Shown: positions 1 through 6,932 of the stretch, piece by piece | How positions within the stretch are numbered: position 1 is the first letter of the stretch | Layout: every line of letters begins with the position of its first letter | Source of the DNA: Gammaproteobacteria bacterium | GTDB taxonomy: Bacteria; Pseudomonadota; Gammaproteobacteria; Arenicellales; Arenicellaceae | Direction of reading: 5' to 3' | DNA length: 12,510 bases | Assembly (NCBI GenBank): GCA_030426005.1 | Contig: JAUHZM010000062.1 | Location: forward strand, 1 to 12,510 | Position numbers and translations under genes: made by a program | Notes under the pieces: generated by a model | The model's database searches: none | What the model saw: the letters and a program-made list of their open reading frames with translations, nothing else | Told to the model about the DNA's origin: nothing

Positions 1-515
1 TTTCACTCGACAGTGGCTGCCAGCGTTGTTGTCGAGCGGCGTTCGGGTTGCGATGAAAATATAGCCTCTCTACCGGTTGTTCCGTTATGTAATGCGCGTA
101 CCATATCCCGTCATCCGACTTCTCAATATGTGTTTGGACCGCCGCGCCTGCCAGTGGTGGGCTGCTCTGGCAAGCGGTTAGAACAATACTTAAAAGTAAA
201 AGAAAATATTTTCTATGCAGCATCGCCAGAATCCGTGTGTAGTTTAGTTCGAGACGCTGCTTAGACTAACGCTGGGGAGTCGGTCTCAAGTTGATATGGC
301 GAGTTGGTAATATTTGGCACTTGTCAGTTAAGAACCCCGTTTGATTTATTTATAACTATTATTGCTTAAAAAATAAGCAATATTGCCCGAGCAAACCCCA
401 CATTTTAACCTACAAGATGTGGAACTATCCAACGTGGATCGCAATGCAATTGCCTTGATTTACGTTACAGTAAACCTCTTGTTTTCAACATGTTTAACAA
501 CCGCGAGGGTTTATT
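1..515. other. Left-edge region with no recognised gene
   Basis: No gene is recognised here. One + frame is open from the left edge to a TAG at 262-264 and could be the C-terminal end of a gene starting outside the window. Its roughly 87 residues match no family I know, contain no clear domain, and could be a chance open frame. The stretch 265-515 is AT-richer and non-coding in appearance. It carries an inverted repeat at 360-382 and the leader of the synthase gene that starts at 516. I see no convincing sigma-70 promoter: TATTAT at 357-362 would serve as a -10 but has no matching -35. Confidence 0.4.
360..382. repeat. 9-bp perfect inverted repeat, operator candidate
   Basis: The arms TATTGCTTA (360-368) and TAAGCAATA (374-382) are perfectly complementary around a 5-nt A-only centre. 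The element ends about 133 nt before the synthase start at 516. The arms are AT-rich and no T-run follows, so it is a poor intrinsic terminator and a better candidate for a dimeric DNA-binding site. Fis-type helix-turn-helix proteins bind as dimers, so the regulator encoded at 1593-2513 is a possible binder; that link is inference only. Confidence 0.45.
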
Positions 516-1565
516 ATGAATTATCACTCTGCTTTTGGGTTTCAAAAAGTCATTACTCACAACACAAAGATTTTGTCTGTGGGAACGTATCTGCCCAGTG
601 AAGTGCTAAAGTCAGACCACATGTTCGAAGCATTTGATTCAGAAAAAAACTATGGAATCAAAACAACTTGGATGTCGAAAGAAATGGGGATCAAAGAGCG
701 TCGAGTATCGGAGCCTGGCACATTACCTTCTCAACTTGCTATTCCGGCAGCACGCCGAGCGATTGAGAATTGTCCTCATCTGAACCCAGATGAGATCGAT
801 TTAGTAATTTTTTGTGGGATTGAGCGGGATCAGGCGGAGCCTGCCACTGCGCATACTATTCAGTCCGCGTTGGGACTCAAAGCCAATCATGCATTTGATG
901 TATCCAATGCGTGTTTTGGGTTTATGCACGGTATTGAAATCGCCAATCATTTTATTAAAAGCGGCGCTACCAAGTACGCCTTGGTGGTTACTGGCGAAGT
1001 CCCGAGTCGCATACTTCGCGCCGCAATGGAAGGCTTGCGTAAAGGGATGAGCCGCGAACGAGCAATGGATGTCATTGGTGCTTTGTCAGTCGGTGATGCA
1101 GGCGGCGCTGTGGTGCTCGGGTTATCGGGCTACGGTGAGAACTGCGGATTTGAGTTGTTCAACACTCGTACCGACAGCTCGCACCTGGAAAAGTGTTTTT
1201 ACCGCGTAAACCCTGATGGGTCGATTGATGGTCAGATGAAAATGGGGCCGATTGTCGGCGCATCGATCTGGATGCATAAAAAAATCATCAATGACACCCT
1301 GAGCAAATTGGGATGGGAAAACTTCGACTGGGTGCTGAGTCACCAGACCGGAAAACGTCCATTTGAGAAATTTACTGCGATGAGTACCGTTCCCGCGAAG
1401 CGAATGATTCGCACTTACCATAAATTAGGCAATATTGCATCTGCAACCTTCCCATTAAACTATGAGAAATTGCTAAAAGGTGGTAAAGTGCGCCGAGGAG
1501 ATCGTATTGGGGGTATCCATTCAGGCTCAGGGTTAGTAGTAGGAGAGTTTGGATACCGCGTATAG
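516..1565 (+). CDS. Beta-ketoacyl-ACP synthase III-like condensing enzyme
   Basis: This 349-residue protein has the thiolase fold of the FabH/KAS III group, which performs decarboxylative or Claisen-type condensation of an acyl-CoA with an acyl-ACP or acyl-CoA partner in the cytoplasm. The visible triad is Cys133 in SNACFGF, His276 in LSHQTGK and Asn306 in LGNIASA, so it should be active. The C-terminal GSGLVVGEF fits the family's last strand. The residues after His276 (QTGKRPFEKF) and the GNIASATFPLN segment differ from housekeeping FabH (HQAN, GNTSAAS). This points to a specialised member, such as enzymes of olefin, quinolone or pyrone signal synthesis, rather than fatty-acid initiation. 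About 15 residues precede the usual start of the fold. The ATG follows GCGAGGG at a suitable distance. No other fatty-acid gene is nearby. The next gene, 27 nt on, encodes a membrane regulator. Family membership is firm; the substrate is unknown. Confidence 0.9.
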   Translation: MNYHSAFGFQKVITHNTKILSVGTYLPSEVLKSDHMFEAFDSEKNYGIKTTWMSKEMGIKERRVSEPGTLPSQLAIPAARRAIENCPHLNPDEIDLVIFCGIERDQAEPATAHTIQSALGLKANHAFDVSNACFGFMHGIEIANHFIKSGATKYALVVTGEVPSRILRAAMEGLRKGMSRERAMDVIGALSVGDAGGAVVLGLSGYGENCGFELFNTRTDSSHLEKCFYRVNPDGSIDGQMKMGPIVGASIWMHKKIINDTLSKLGWENFDWVLSHQTGKRPFEKFTAMSTVPAKRMIRTYHKLGNIASATFPLNYEKLLKGGKVRRGDRIGGIHSGSGLVVGEFGYRV

Positions 1566-1580
1566 TTTTTAATACGGGTT

Positions 1581-1585
1581 AGGAG
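1581..1585 (+). promoter_or_regulatory. Ribosome binding site of the 7TM-HTH gene
   Basis: AGGAG lies 7 nt before the ATG at 1593 and 15 nt after the stop of the synthase gene. The strong site and short gap support translation of both genes from one message, with no promoter or terminator between them. Confidence 0.7.
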
Positions 1586-1592
1586 AGGTACT

Positions 1593-2513
1593 ATGGAATA
1601 TTTTGTATTGCCCGCGCTAATCGCGCTGCTGATTAAAATTGCCGTGCTGGTATTAGCGCGCAACTCTGAGAAAACATCTCGATTATTTCTCACCATGGTG
1701 GTGCTGTTTGCCCTCCATAACCTGACCGAGGTGGTGGTAATCTTTGGCTTATTCAGCGGAGAGATTTCTACCTATATGCTGCGTGCGTATTACGCGGTGA
1801 CCGTGGTGTCACTGGCTTACATCGTAATTTACGCATTGGAAGTCGCAAAACACTGCGCTGTACGCAACTGGATGGCAGTCTTATTGCCTAGTTCGTTATT
1901 AATGGTTGGTTTAGTCATCACCACAGATCTAGTAATCGCGGGGTCCGAGTCGATCGGGTATACCGTGACCGCTATCCGTGGCGAGTACTATTCGGCCTTC
2001 CAGTTGTTCTCGTTGGCAATGCTGACTATGGCGATGTCTGTGTTGGTGCGTGGCTTCTTGAAAGCACGTGATGAGCTGACACAGGTGCAAAGCTTATATA
2101 CAGCCATCGCAGTGACACCGGTATTTCTAGTCGGTTTTATTGTGATGATCGTGATGCAGTTGGGAATACAGATTTCTGCTGCGTTATTGATGCCAGTTGC
2201 GACCTCGGCTTTCTTGTTTCTCACCTTTAGAAGTGAACGCGAGCATGGTCTCACCGACATTGGTGCCATGATCGGGTCTTCCAGAAAACGTATTACAGCG
2301 AATATTGTGGCGGATTTGACGCAACAATATCTGGATGATCGCGTGAGCCTCAAAGACGCAAAAAATGAGTTTGAGCGTCAGTTGTTGCAGCATAATCTGG
2401 ATCGCTTCGGTAACAATGTCTCCAAAACTGCACGTGAATTAGGCATGAAGCGCACAACCATTTATTCCATGGTCAAAAAGCATGGAATTAGTGTGCAAGA
2501 GAAAGAAGCTTAA
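1593..2513 (+). CDS. Seven-helix membrane protein with C-terminal Fis-type HTH
   Basis: This 306-residue protein appears to be a membrane-bound one-component transcription regulator. Seven hydrophobic segments are visible near residues 4-22, 31-54, 61-85, 93-115, 133-153, 168-190 and 194-212. Positive residues cluster after helix 1 (RNSEKTSR), helix 3 (KHCAVR) and helix 5 (RGFLKAR), which puts the N-terminus outside and the tail in the cytoplasm. The layout resembles the seven-helix sensor domain at the N-terminus of some histidine kinases, but no kinase, receiver or AAA+ domain follows. Instead, a helical linker (about 213-256) leads to a Fis/NtrC-type helix-turn-helix at about 257-299, with GNNVSKTARELGMKRTTIYS as its core. 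It lies 27 nt after the synthase gene and is followed by a strong terminator, so the pair is probably one operon. Ligand binding within the helices is inference; no ligand can be read from the sequence. Confidence 0.85.
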   Translation: MEYFVLPALIALLIKIAVLVLARNSEKTSRLFLTMVVLFALHNLTEVVVIFGLFSGEISTYMLRAYYAVTVVSLAYIVIYALEVAKHCAVRNWMAVLLPSSLLMVGLVITTDLVIAGSESIGYTVTAIRGEYYSAFQLFSLAMLTMAMSVLVRGFLKARDELTQVQSLYTAIAVTPVFLVGFIVMIVMQLGIQISAALLMPVATSAFLFLTFRSEREHGLTDIGAMIGSSRKRITANIVADLTQQYLDDRVSLKDAKNEFERQLLQHNLDRFGNNVSKTARELGMKRTTIYSMVKKHGISVQEKEA

Positions 2514-2533
2514 CGTCGGTAATCAATTAATGA

Positions 2534-2571
2534 CTCCCGTCCGGCTGCTGACGCCGGACGGGAGTTTTTTT
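2534..2571 (+). terminator. Rho-independent terminator of the synthase-regulator unit
   Basis: A perfect 12-bp GC-rich stem, CTCCCGTCCGGC (2534-2545) with GCCGGACGGGAG (2553-2564), encloses a 7-nt loop and is followed by seven Ts. It begins 20 nt after the stop of the 7TM-HTH gene. The far side has no T-run on the - strand, so it terminates mainly the + strand unit. Confidence 0.93.
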
Positions 2572-2587
2572 ATGTCTAGTGCGAGCG

Positions 2588-3463
2588 CTAGTCGAAGCTC
2601 AGCACCGGATCATCCAGAATATCCTGCAGTAAAGGACTTTCCGCGGCACGTGCAAAGGCGTCGTCAATCGCCTTGAACCGTGCAGCGATGGACTGACGGT
2701 GGCTTGGATGGGTAAAAATATACAGTTCGCCCGCGGCCAGTGCTTCAATTACCCGTTTTCCGACCAGGTCAACAGGGATACCATTCTCAACCAGTTCTTG
2801 AGCGGCATTTTTCTTGCCCTTGTTGGCTGCTTGAACGCTGGACTCTAATTTGTATTGCTCTTGGCGATTTCGGTGCGAAAGGTGAATACGGGTTTGCACA
2901 AACGCTGGGCACAGGACCGAGACGTGAATATTGTGCTTGGCTAGCTCCACGTGCCAAGATTCCGACATGCCGACCACGGCGACTTTAGTGGCGGTGTACG
3001 CGCCAGCGTACGGGATTCCGGCCATGCCTGCCATCGATGCAACATTGATGACCCAACCGCCTTCACCGTGCTGCTTAATCAGTGGCACTGCCGCCTCCAT
3101 GCCGTAGAGTACGCCCATTAAATTGACATCGGTGACCCAACGCCAGTCTTGATGGCTAGTTCGTTCGATTGGTCCCGGTGCCCCGCTTACGCCAGCATTA
3201 TTGACGATCATGTGCACTTTCTCGAATCGATCAACCGCAGCGTCACACAGTGTCTGCCAATCTTCAGGCTTGGTAACATCCATCGGCACGGTGATACATG
3301 GAATCTTAAGTTCGGATAATGCTTGTTCGGCTTGTTTGAGCTGCGCCGCATCAATATCGCCGAGTACAATATTCATACCCTGTTCGCCTAGCGCCTTTGC
3401 GACACTTAAGCCTATACCTTCTGCGCCGCCACTAATAAGGGCGGTCTTATTTGTTAAATCCAT
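2588..3463 (-). CDS. Short-chain dehydrogenase/reductase (SDR)
   Basis: This is a 291-residue classical SDR, an NAD(P)-dependent cytoplasmic oxidoreductase acting on alcohols or ketones. From the ATG at 3463 the landmarks are the cofactor loop SGGAEGIG (11-18), Asp36 at the end of the second strand (typical of NAD rather than NADP use), Asp62-Val63, NNAG (88-91), and the catalytic set Asn114, Ser143, Tyr156 and Lys160. A C-terminal extension of about 40 residues beyond the 250-residue core is common in this subgroup. An in-frame GTG lies directly before the ATG; the ATG is preferred because AGGGG ends 8 nt before it. The gene converges on the synthase-regulator unit and has its own promoter-like sequence. 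The substrate cannot be told. Confidence 0.92.
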   Translation of the reverse strand: MDLTNKTALISGGAEGIGLSVAKALGEQGMNIVLGDIDAAQLKQAEQALSELKIPCITVPMDVTKPEDWQTLCDAAVDRFEKVHMIVNNAGVSGAPGPIERTSHQDWRWVTDVNLMGVLYGMEAAVPLIKQHGEGGWVINVASMAGMAGIPYAGAYTATKVAVVGMSESWHVELAKHNIHVSVLCPAFVQTRIHLSHRNRQEQYKLESSVQAANKGKKNAAQELVENGIPVDLVGKRVIEALAAGELYIFTHPSHRQSIAARFKAIDDAFARAAESPLLQDILDDPVLSFD

Positions 3464-3495
3464 CACTGAACCCCTAACATATTATTCGAGCAGGT

Positions 3496-3525
3496 ATTGT
3501 ATGTTGATGTTGGGCAGCCTGTCTA
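3496..3525 (-). promoter_or_regulatory. Sigma-70-like promoter of the SDR gene
   Basis: Read on the - strand, TAGACA (3520-3525) and TACAAT (3496-3501) are separated by 18 nt. Each differs from consensus at one position. Transcription would begin near 3489, giving a leader of about 26 nt with the AGGGG ribosome site before the ATG at 3463. Confidence 0.45.
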
Positions 3526-3551
3526 AAAACTTACAAATGCTTTGTTAGTCG

Positions 3552-3580
3552 TTGGCGCAGTAACTAGGTGCTGCTAGTAT
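3552..3580 (+). promoter_or_regulatory. Weak promoter candidate for the DUF4900-like gene
   Basis: TTGGCG (3552-3557) and TAGTAT (3575-3580) are 17 nt apart on the + strand, each matching four of six consensus bases. The position, about 34 nt before the TTG start at 3614, is suitable, but the match is modest. Confidence 0.3.
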
Positions 3581-3613
3581 CAAGGTGATTGGACACCGTA
3601 CTGGGGGAGGTTT

Positions 3614-5338
3614 TTGCACACTCAAGCCTTCATTATGCACAAGGATTACCGTCTATTGTTCGCTATGGCGGGGGCATTTTGCGTGCATTTGCTGGTGTTT
3701 TGGTTGTTGCATGCTGGGGTTTGGTGGAACGCCGTACCCGCACCCAAGCAGCGGGTCCTCACTTTGTCGTTAGAGTCGGGCGTGATGAATCAGGTGCGTG
3801 ATTCTGAGGCCGCGGAGCAAGCGACGAAGCAGCAACCGGTGCAGGCACAATCCAAAGACCTTAGTCCCCGCGCCGATGATGGTGAGTTGAGCGCCGCGGC
3901 GTTTTTAAATGCGCAGGGAAACCATTTGCCGAGCCCAGAGCCCGGTGCTGTCGAGAGTGTGATTCATCCAGAGATCAATCCGGTAAATCGAGCCGCTGCG
4001 GCGTCACCGATTGGTGCAACACAGGCGGTGGATTTGCAAAGCAGCGGGGTCGTTCAGAAGGCAAGCGCAAAGGATTCAACGGAGTCGATACAATCCGCAG
4101 AGCCACTCCACACTGCGTTTGATGGCAGTGTTGCTATTGCAGCCGAACGCCAGCCAGCAATGCTCAACCAAACTAAATTGATACAGATAACTGAATCAGA
4201 ACAGCGTATGTTGGATCAGAAGTTACAACACTGGGCGCAGGAATATGCTGATTTAGATGAAATCGGGGCAGCACATACCTGGCAGGAATTGGGGCAAACG
4301 TATGAGGCGCGGTTTACCCGATTACCAGCCAGTAGTGATATGGGGCTCGACCAGGTTGCAGTGGAGGTGCGGACACAACGTAATGGCGAAACGCTGCGTA
4401 CTTCAATGCGTCTACAAAAACTCGCATTTTCAAACTTCGGGCAGTTCGTACACCGCTGGGACCCGAATGTGAGCATGCACGACGATGAGATCAGTGGCCG
4501 ATTTCACTCAAACTCGCGTTTTAATCTGGACTATTCCAGGCAGGCCGGAACAGTCTTTGCAGACAAGGTGACCACCGCGGCGCGAAAAATTAATTTTTCC
4601 GGGCCAGCATCCAAGCAGCAGGTCTTTCAAGGCGGCTTAGAGACGGGCGTGCAGCGGATTGCGATGCCACAACCGGCCCTTCTATTTGAAAGCGAGGAGA
4701 ATGCGGCACTCAATGCCACGACGCATTTTATTGAACAGGACACCAGTATTCGATTTTTAGCCAACGGCAGCGCCGAGTTAGTATCTCTCAAGGGTGAGAG
4801 CCAATTGATTAAAACAGTTCCGCTTTCCGATGCACCAGTGTATTTCATCGCTGGGCCGAAGGTGGTGGTCGGCGTGCAGGGTGTGGTCAATGGCGCGGTT
4901 GCCGTGTACTCGCCAAGACGCATCGTGATCGAAGGCAACCTGATTTACCAAAGCGACGCAGCGCTAGTTGATGGTGGTGACTTTCTTGGGTTAATCTCGG
5001 CGCGAAACATTGTGGTTCCAGGCCGCAAGAAGATTGGGCGCGGAGACCTGGAAATTCACGCCGCTTTGTATGCACGTAATCGGTTTGTGGTGACTCAGGC
5101 TGAAGGACGTCGCGCCGGCACATTACGAGTTTTTGGCAGTGTTAGCGCGGGTAGTTTATCAATCACCGAACCGCGTTATGCCACTCGTATCGACTTTGAT
5201 CGTCGTTTAGAAAAGCTACGACCACCAGGATTCCCGGTGACCAGTCGATATGAGCTGGCGGCTCAAGAACGAGTCTGGTATCCGCAACCGGAAGGCGGTG
5301 GTTGGATGTCTGACTCTAAGGTTGAAGTTCGTCCATAG
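3614..5338 (+). CDS. Membrane-anchored envelope protein, TonB-like N-terminus and DUF4900-like domain
   Basis: This 574-residue protein is anchored in the inner membrane by one helix (about residues 12-35). Within it, CVHLLVFWLL carries a His at a place reminiscent of TonB. No TonB C-terminal receptor-binding domain follows. Residues about 45-180 form a Gln/Ala/Ser-rich, probably disordered periplasmic linker, and about 190-235 look helical. Residues about 270-550 resemble DUF4900-type domains linked to pilus or surface structures: ISGRFHSNSRFNL near 293-305, a strand-rich stretch with GVVNGAVAV and RRIVIEGNLIY (423-445), GDLEIHAALYARN, and the closing PPGFP at 537-541. The TTG at 3614 sits 3 nt after a strong GGGGGAGG site; the ATG at 3635 is the alternative but has no well-placed site. 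The gene stands alone between an SDR and a WYL regulator. The domain assignment is by eye and the role is unknown. Confidence 0.7.
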   Translation: MHTQAFIMHKDYRLLFAMAGAFCVHLLVFWLLHAGVWWNAVPAPKQRVLTLSLESGVMNQVRDSEAAEQATKQQPVQAQSKDLSPRADDGELSAAAFLNAQGNHLPSPEPGAVESVIHPEINPVNRAAAASPIGATQAVDLQSSGVVQKASAKDSTESIQSAEPLHTAFDGSVAIAAERQPAMLNQTKLIQITESEQRMLDQKLQHWAQEYADLDEIGAAHTWQELGQTYEARFTRLPASSDMGLDQVAVEVRTQRNGETLRTSMRLQKLAFSNFGQFVHRWDPNVSMHDDEISGRFHSNSRFNLDYSRQAGTVFADKVTTAARKINFSGPASKQQVFQGGLETGVQRIAMPQPALLFESEENAALNATTHFIEQDTSIRFLANGSAELVSLKGESQLIKTVPLSDAPVYFIAGPKVVVGVQGVVNGAVAVYSPRRIVIEGNLIYQSDAALVDGGDFLGLISARNIVVPGRKKIGRGDLEIHAALYARNRFVVTQAEGRRAGTLRVFGSVSAGSLSITEPRYATRIDFDRRLEKLRPPGFPVTSRYELAAQERVWYPQPEGGGWMSDSKVEVRP

Positions 5339-5396
5339 TAGGTTGATTTCGCTGCGACTAGCTGACAAGTGCACACAACGCCAAACCTGCGTCATC

Positions 5397-6131
5397 CTAA
5401 ATAGGCGGATACACCGGCGCGTATAAATTATCGAATGCGCTTTTAGGGCGTAGCGTGAACTGTAGATTAGTTATTTGCGCGTGGGCAATTCGATCAATGC
5501 GAAAGACTCTGGATGCATTGCGCAGGTGATCCCAGGCGATGATATACCAGATCGGCCAGTTCAACAGGATGTAGTGCGGTTCAATTATGCGGGTCGTTTG
5601 TTCGCCTGCCTCAGACGTGTATTGAATCTCGAGCTTGCGCAACCCAATAAACGCTTCGGTAAGGATGGCGGAGATTGCTGCCGGTGGTTTCGCGTAGTTC
5701 GTCACTAAATTCGGACCAGCGTGAGCGCCGATCATAACGCGATTCCTCAAGCCGTTGACCGCCGCTCGCTGATTACTTGGAAAGGCTTGAAAGAGCTTTT
5801 GTTTAATGGCTTTGAGCTTTCCAGTTAATAACGGAGATTGCAACGATTCCATCACGGCTAGCGCGAGGATGAGTTCGGTCACTTCTTGATGATCCAGCGG
5901 CAATCGTTCAATGCCCCATCGACCCGCGAGACGGATGCCGCCGCCTCGGCCGCGGTCAGATTCAATCGGATAGCCAGCATCTCGTAGACTTGCCAGTTCG
6001 CGCATCAGCGTCCGTTGACTGATCCCGAGTTCACGTCTGAGGCCCGCGCTCGTCCAAATTGTGTCTGAACGCAGTAATCCGATCAATTGTTGACGACGCT
6101 GTACACGAGATTCAAAGCTAGTCTTAGCCAT
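5397..6131 (-). CDS. YafY-family HTH/WYL transcription regulator
   Basis: This 244-residue cytoplasmic regulator has two parts. The N-terminal winged helix-turn-helix covers about residues 8-68, with LGISQRTLMRELASLRDAGY and the wing RGRGGGIRL. The C-terminal WYL domain is centred on WYIIA (195-199), followed by the RVFRIDRI arginines that usually contact an effector. The frame is open upstream to 6296, but that would run into the divergent gene. The ATG at 6131 gives the family's usual N-terminus (MAKTSFESRVQRRQQL). It diverges from the GST-like gene across 90 bp holding an inverted repeat, the usual arrangement of a regulator with its target. No terminator is seen between its end and the convergent gene ending at 5338. 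Confidence 0.9.
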   Translation of the reverse strand: MAKTSFESRVQRRQQLIGLLRSDTIWTSAGLRRELGISQRTLMRELASLRDAGYPIESDRGRGGGIRLAGRWGIERLPLDHQEVTELILALAVMESLQSPLLTGKLKAIKQKLFQAFPSNQRAAVNGLRNRVMIGAHAGPNLVTNYAKPPAAISAILTEAFIGLRKLEIQYTSEAGEQTTRIIEPHYILLNWPIWYIIAWDHLRNASRVFRIDRIAHAQITNLQFTLRPKSAFDNLYAPVYPPI

Positions 6132-6150
6132 CGTTTTAATGTGCCATAAA

Positions 6151-6174
6151 GCGGCATAGTTAGCCATATGCTGC
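6151..6174. promoter_or_regulatory. Operator-like inverted repeat between regulator and GST gene
   Basis: GCGGCATA (6151-6158) and TATGCTGC (6167-6174) pair at seven of eight positions around an 8-nt spacer. The element lies midway in the 90-bp divergent spacer, 20 nt from the regulator start and 48 nt from the GST start. It could control both genes. The binder is most simply the WYL regulator itself; this is inference. Confidence 0.45.
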
Positions 6175-6221
6175 ACAGTAAGACGACCAACAACCTCAAA
6201 AAACTCTAAGGAGAACAACTG

Positions 6222-6821
6222 ATGAAGCATTATTTCAACCCGGCTAGCCGAGGTGCGATCACAAATTGGCTGCTCGAAGAGCTCAAAGTACCGCATGAGC
6301 GTATTTACATTGATCTAGCTGCAAGCGACAACGACACGCCGGCATTCCGCAAGCTTAATCCCATGGGGAAGTTGCCAGTACTTGTTGATGATGGTGCTGT
6401 AGTGACTGAAGTGGCGGCAATCTGTGCGTACTTGGCCGATAAGTTTCCGCTCGCAAACCTTGCTCCACCATCCGGAAGTACTGAGCGAGCTATTTATTAT
6501 CGATATCTATTTGTCACTGGAAATACGATTGAGCCGGCTATTACCTTGTACGCATCGGGTATTTCACATCCTGACCCAAAAACAGCAGGATGGGGCGATA
6601 TTGATCGAGTGCAAACGACAATTGAACAAATGGTTCCAAAGCATGATTGGGTGCTTGGTGCGGCGTTTTCTGCTGCCGACGTCGTCTTTGGTGGCTTGTT
6701 GGACTCGGTGCTTCGCTTTGGCCTGGTACCGGTTTCGCCCAAGGTTGGTCAGTATGTGGCGCGGATACGAAACCGACCTGCGTACCAGATCGCCTATAGG
6801 GCGCGGGGTACTGGATCATGA
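6222..6821 (+). CDS. Glutathione S-transferase family protein
   Basis: This 199-residue protein has the two-domain GST layout and probably conjugates or reduces electrophiles with glutathione in the cytoplasm. The N-terminal thioredoxin-like domain (1-75) starts MKHYFNPASRG, with Ser9 as the probable glutathione-activating residue. It contains LNPMGKLPVL (45-54), with the cis-proline, and TEVAAICAYLAD, where Glu63 takes the place of the usual Glu before Ser/Ala in the glutathione site. The helical C-terminal domain includes the FSAAD capping motif. The ATG follows AAGGAG by 8 nt. It is transcribed away from the WYL regulator and ends at a hairpin terminator, so it is probably a single-gene unit under that regulator. 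The substrate is unknown. Confidence 0.92.
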   Translation: MKHYFNPASRGAITNWLLEELKVPHERIYIDLAASDNDTPAFRKLNPMGKLPVLVDDGAVVTEVAAICAYLADKFPLANLAPPSGSTERAIYYRYLFVTGNTIEPAITLYASGISHPDPKTAGWGDIDRVQTTIEQMVPKHDWVLGAAFSAADVVFGGLLDSVLRFGLVPVSPKVGQYVARIRNRPAYQIAYRARGTGS

Positions 6822-6854
6822 ATTTGATCGAGTAAGGTGATTTGCGAGGAGAAT

Positions 6855-6884
6855 AAAAATGCGCCCCGAGAGAGGCGCATTTTT
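6855..6884. terminator. Bidirectional intrinsic terminator
   Basis: An 11-bp perfect stem, AAAAATGCGCC (6855-6865) with GGCGCATTTTT (6874-6884), has an 8-nt loop. The flanking A and T runs give a T-tract on either strand. It serves the GST gene ending at 6821 and the convergent BamE-like gene ending at 6933. Confidence 0.88.
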
Positions 6885-6932
6885 AGAATAAGCGTGGTAT
6901 CCGACCTGCGGTCGGCCGTGCCCACGTGTCGA

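Noticed and set aside
315..329. TGGCAC resembling the -24 element of a sigma-54 promoter
   Set aside because: The matching -12 TTGC is absent at the required distance (the bases there are AGTT), and the HTH protein lacks the AAA+ domain needed to activate sigma-54.
383..601. A 72-codon + strand open frame before and overlapping the synthase start
   Set aside because: It begins inside non-coding sequence, has no ribosome site or recognisable residues, and overlaps the well-supported synthase gene in another frame.
516..1565. Calling the condensing enzyme fabH
   Set aside because: The triad is shared, but the residues around His276 and Asn306 and the lack of fatty-acid synthesis neighbours argue against the housekeeping gene.
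3614..5338. Calling this gene tonB
   Set aside because: Only the membrane helix resembles TonB; the C-terminal receptor-binding domain and the Pro-rich spacer of TonB are missing.
6132..6296. N-terminal extension of the WYL regulator up to 6296
   Set aside because: It would overlap the divergent GST gene and its ribosome site, and the family's normal N-terminus begins at the ATG at 6131.
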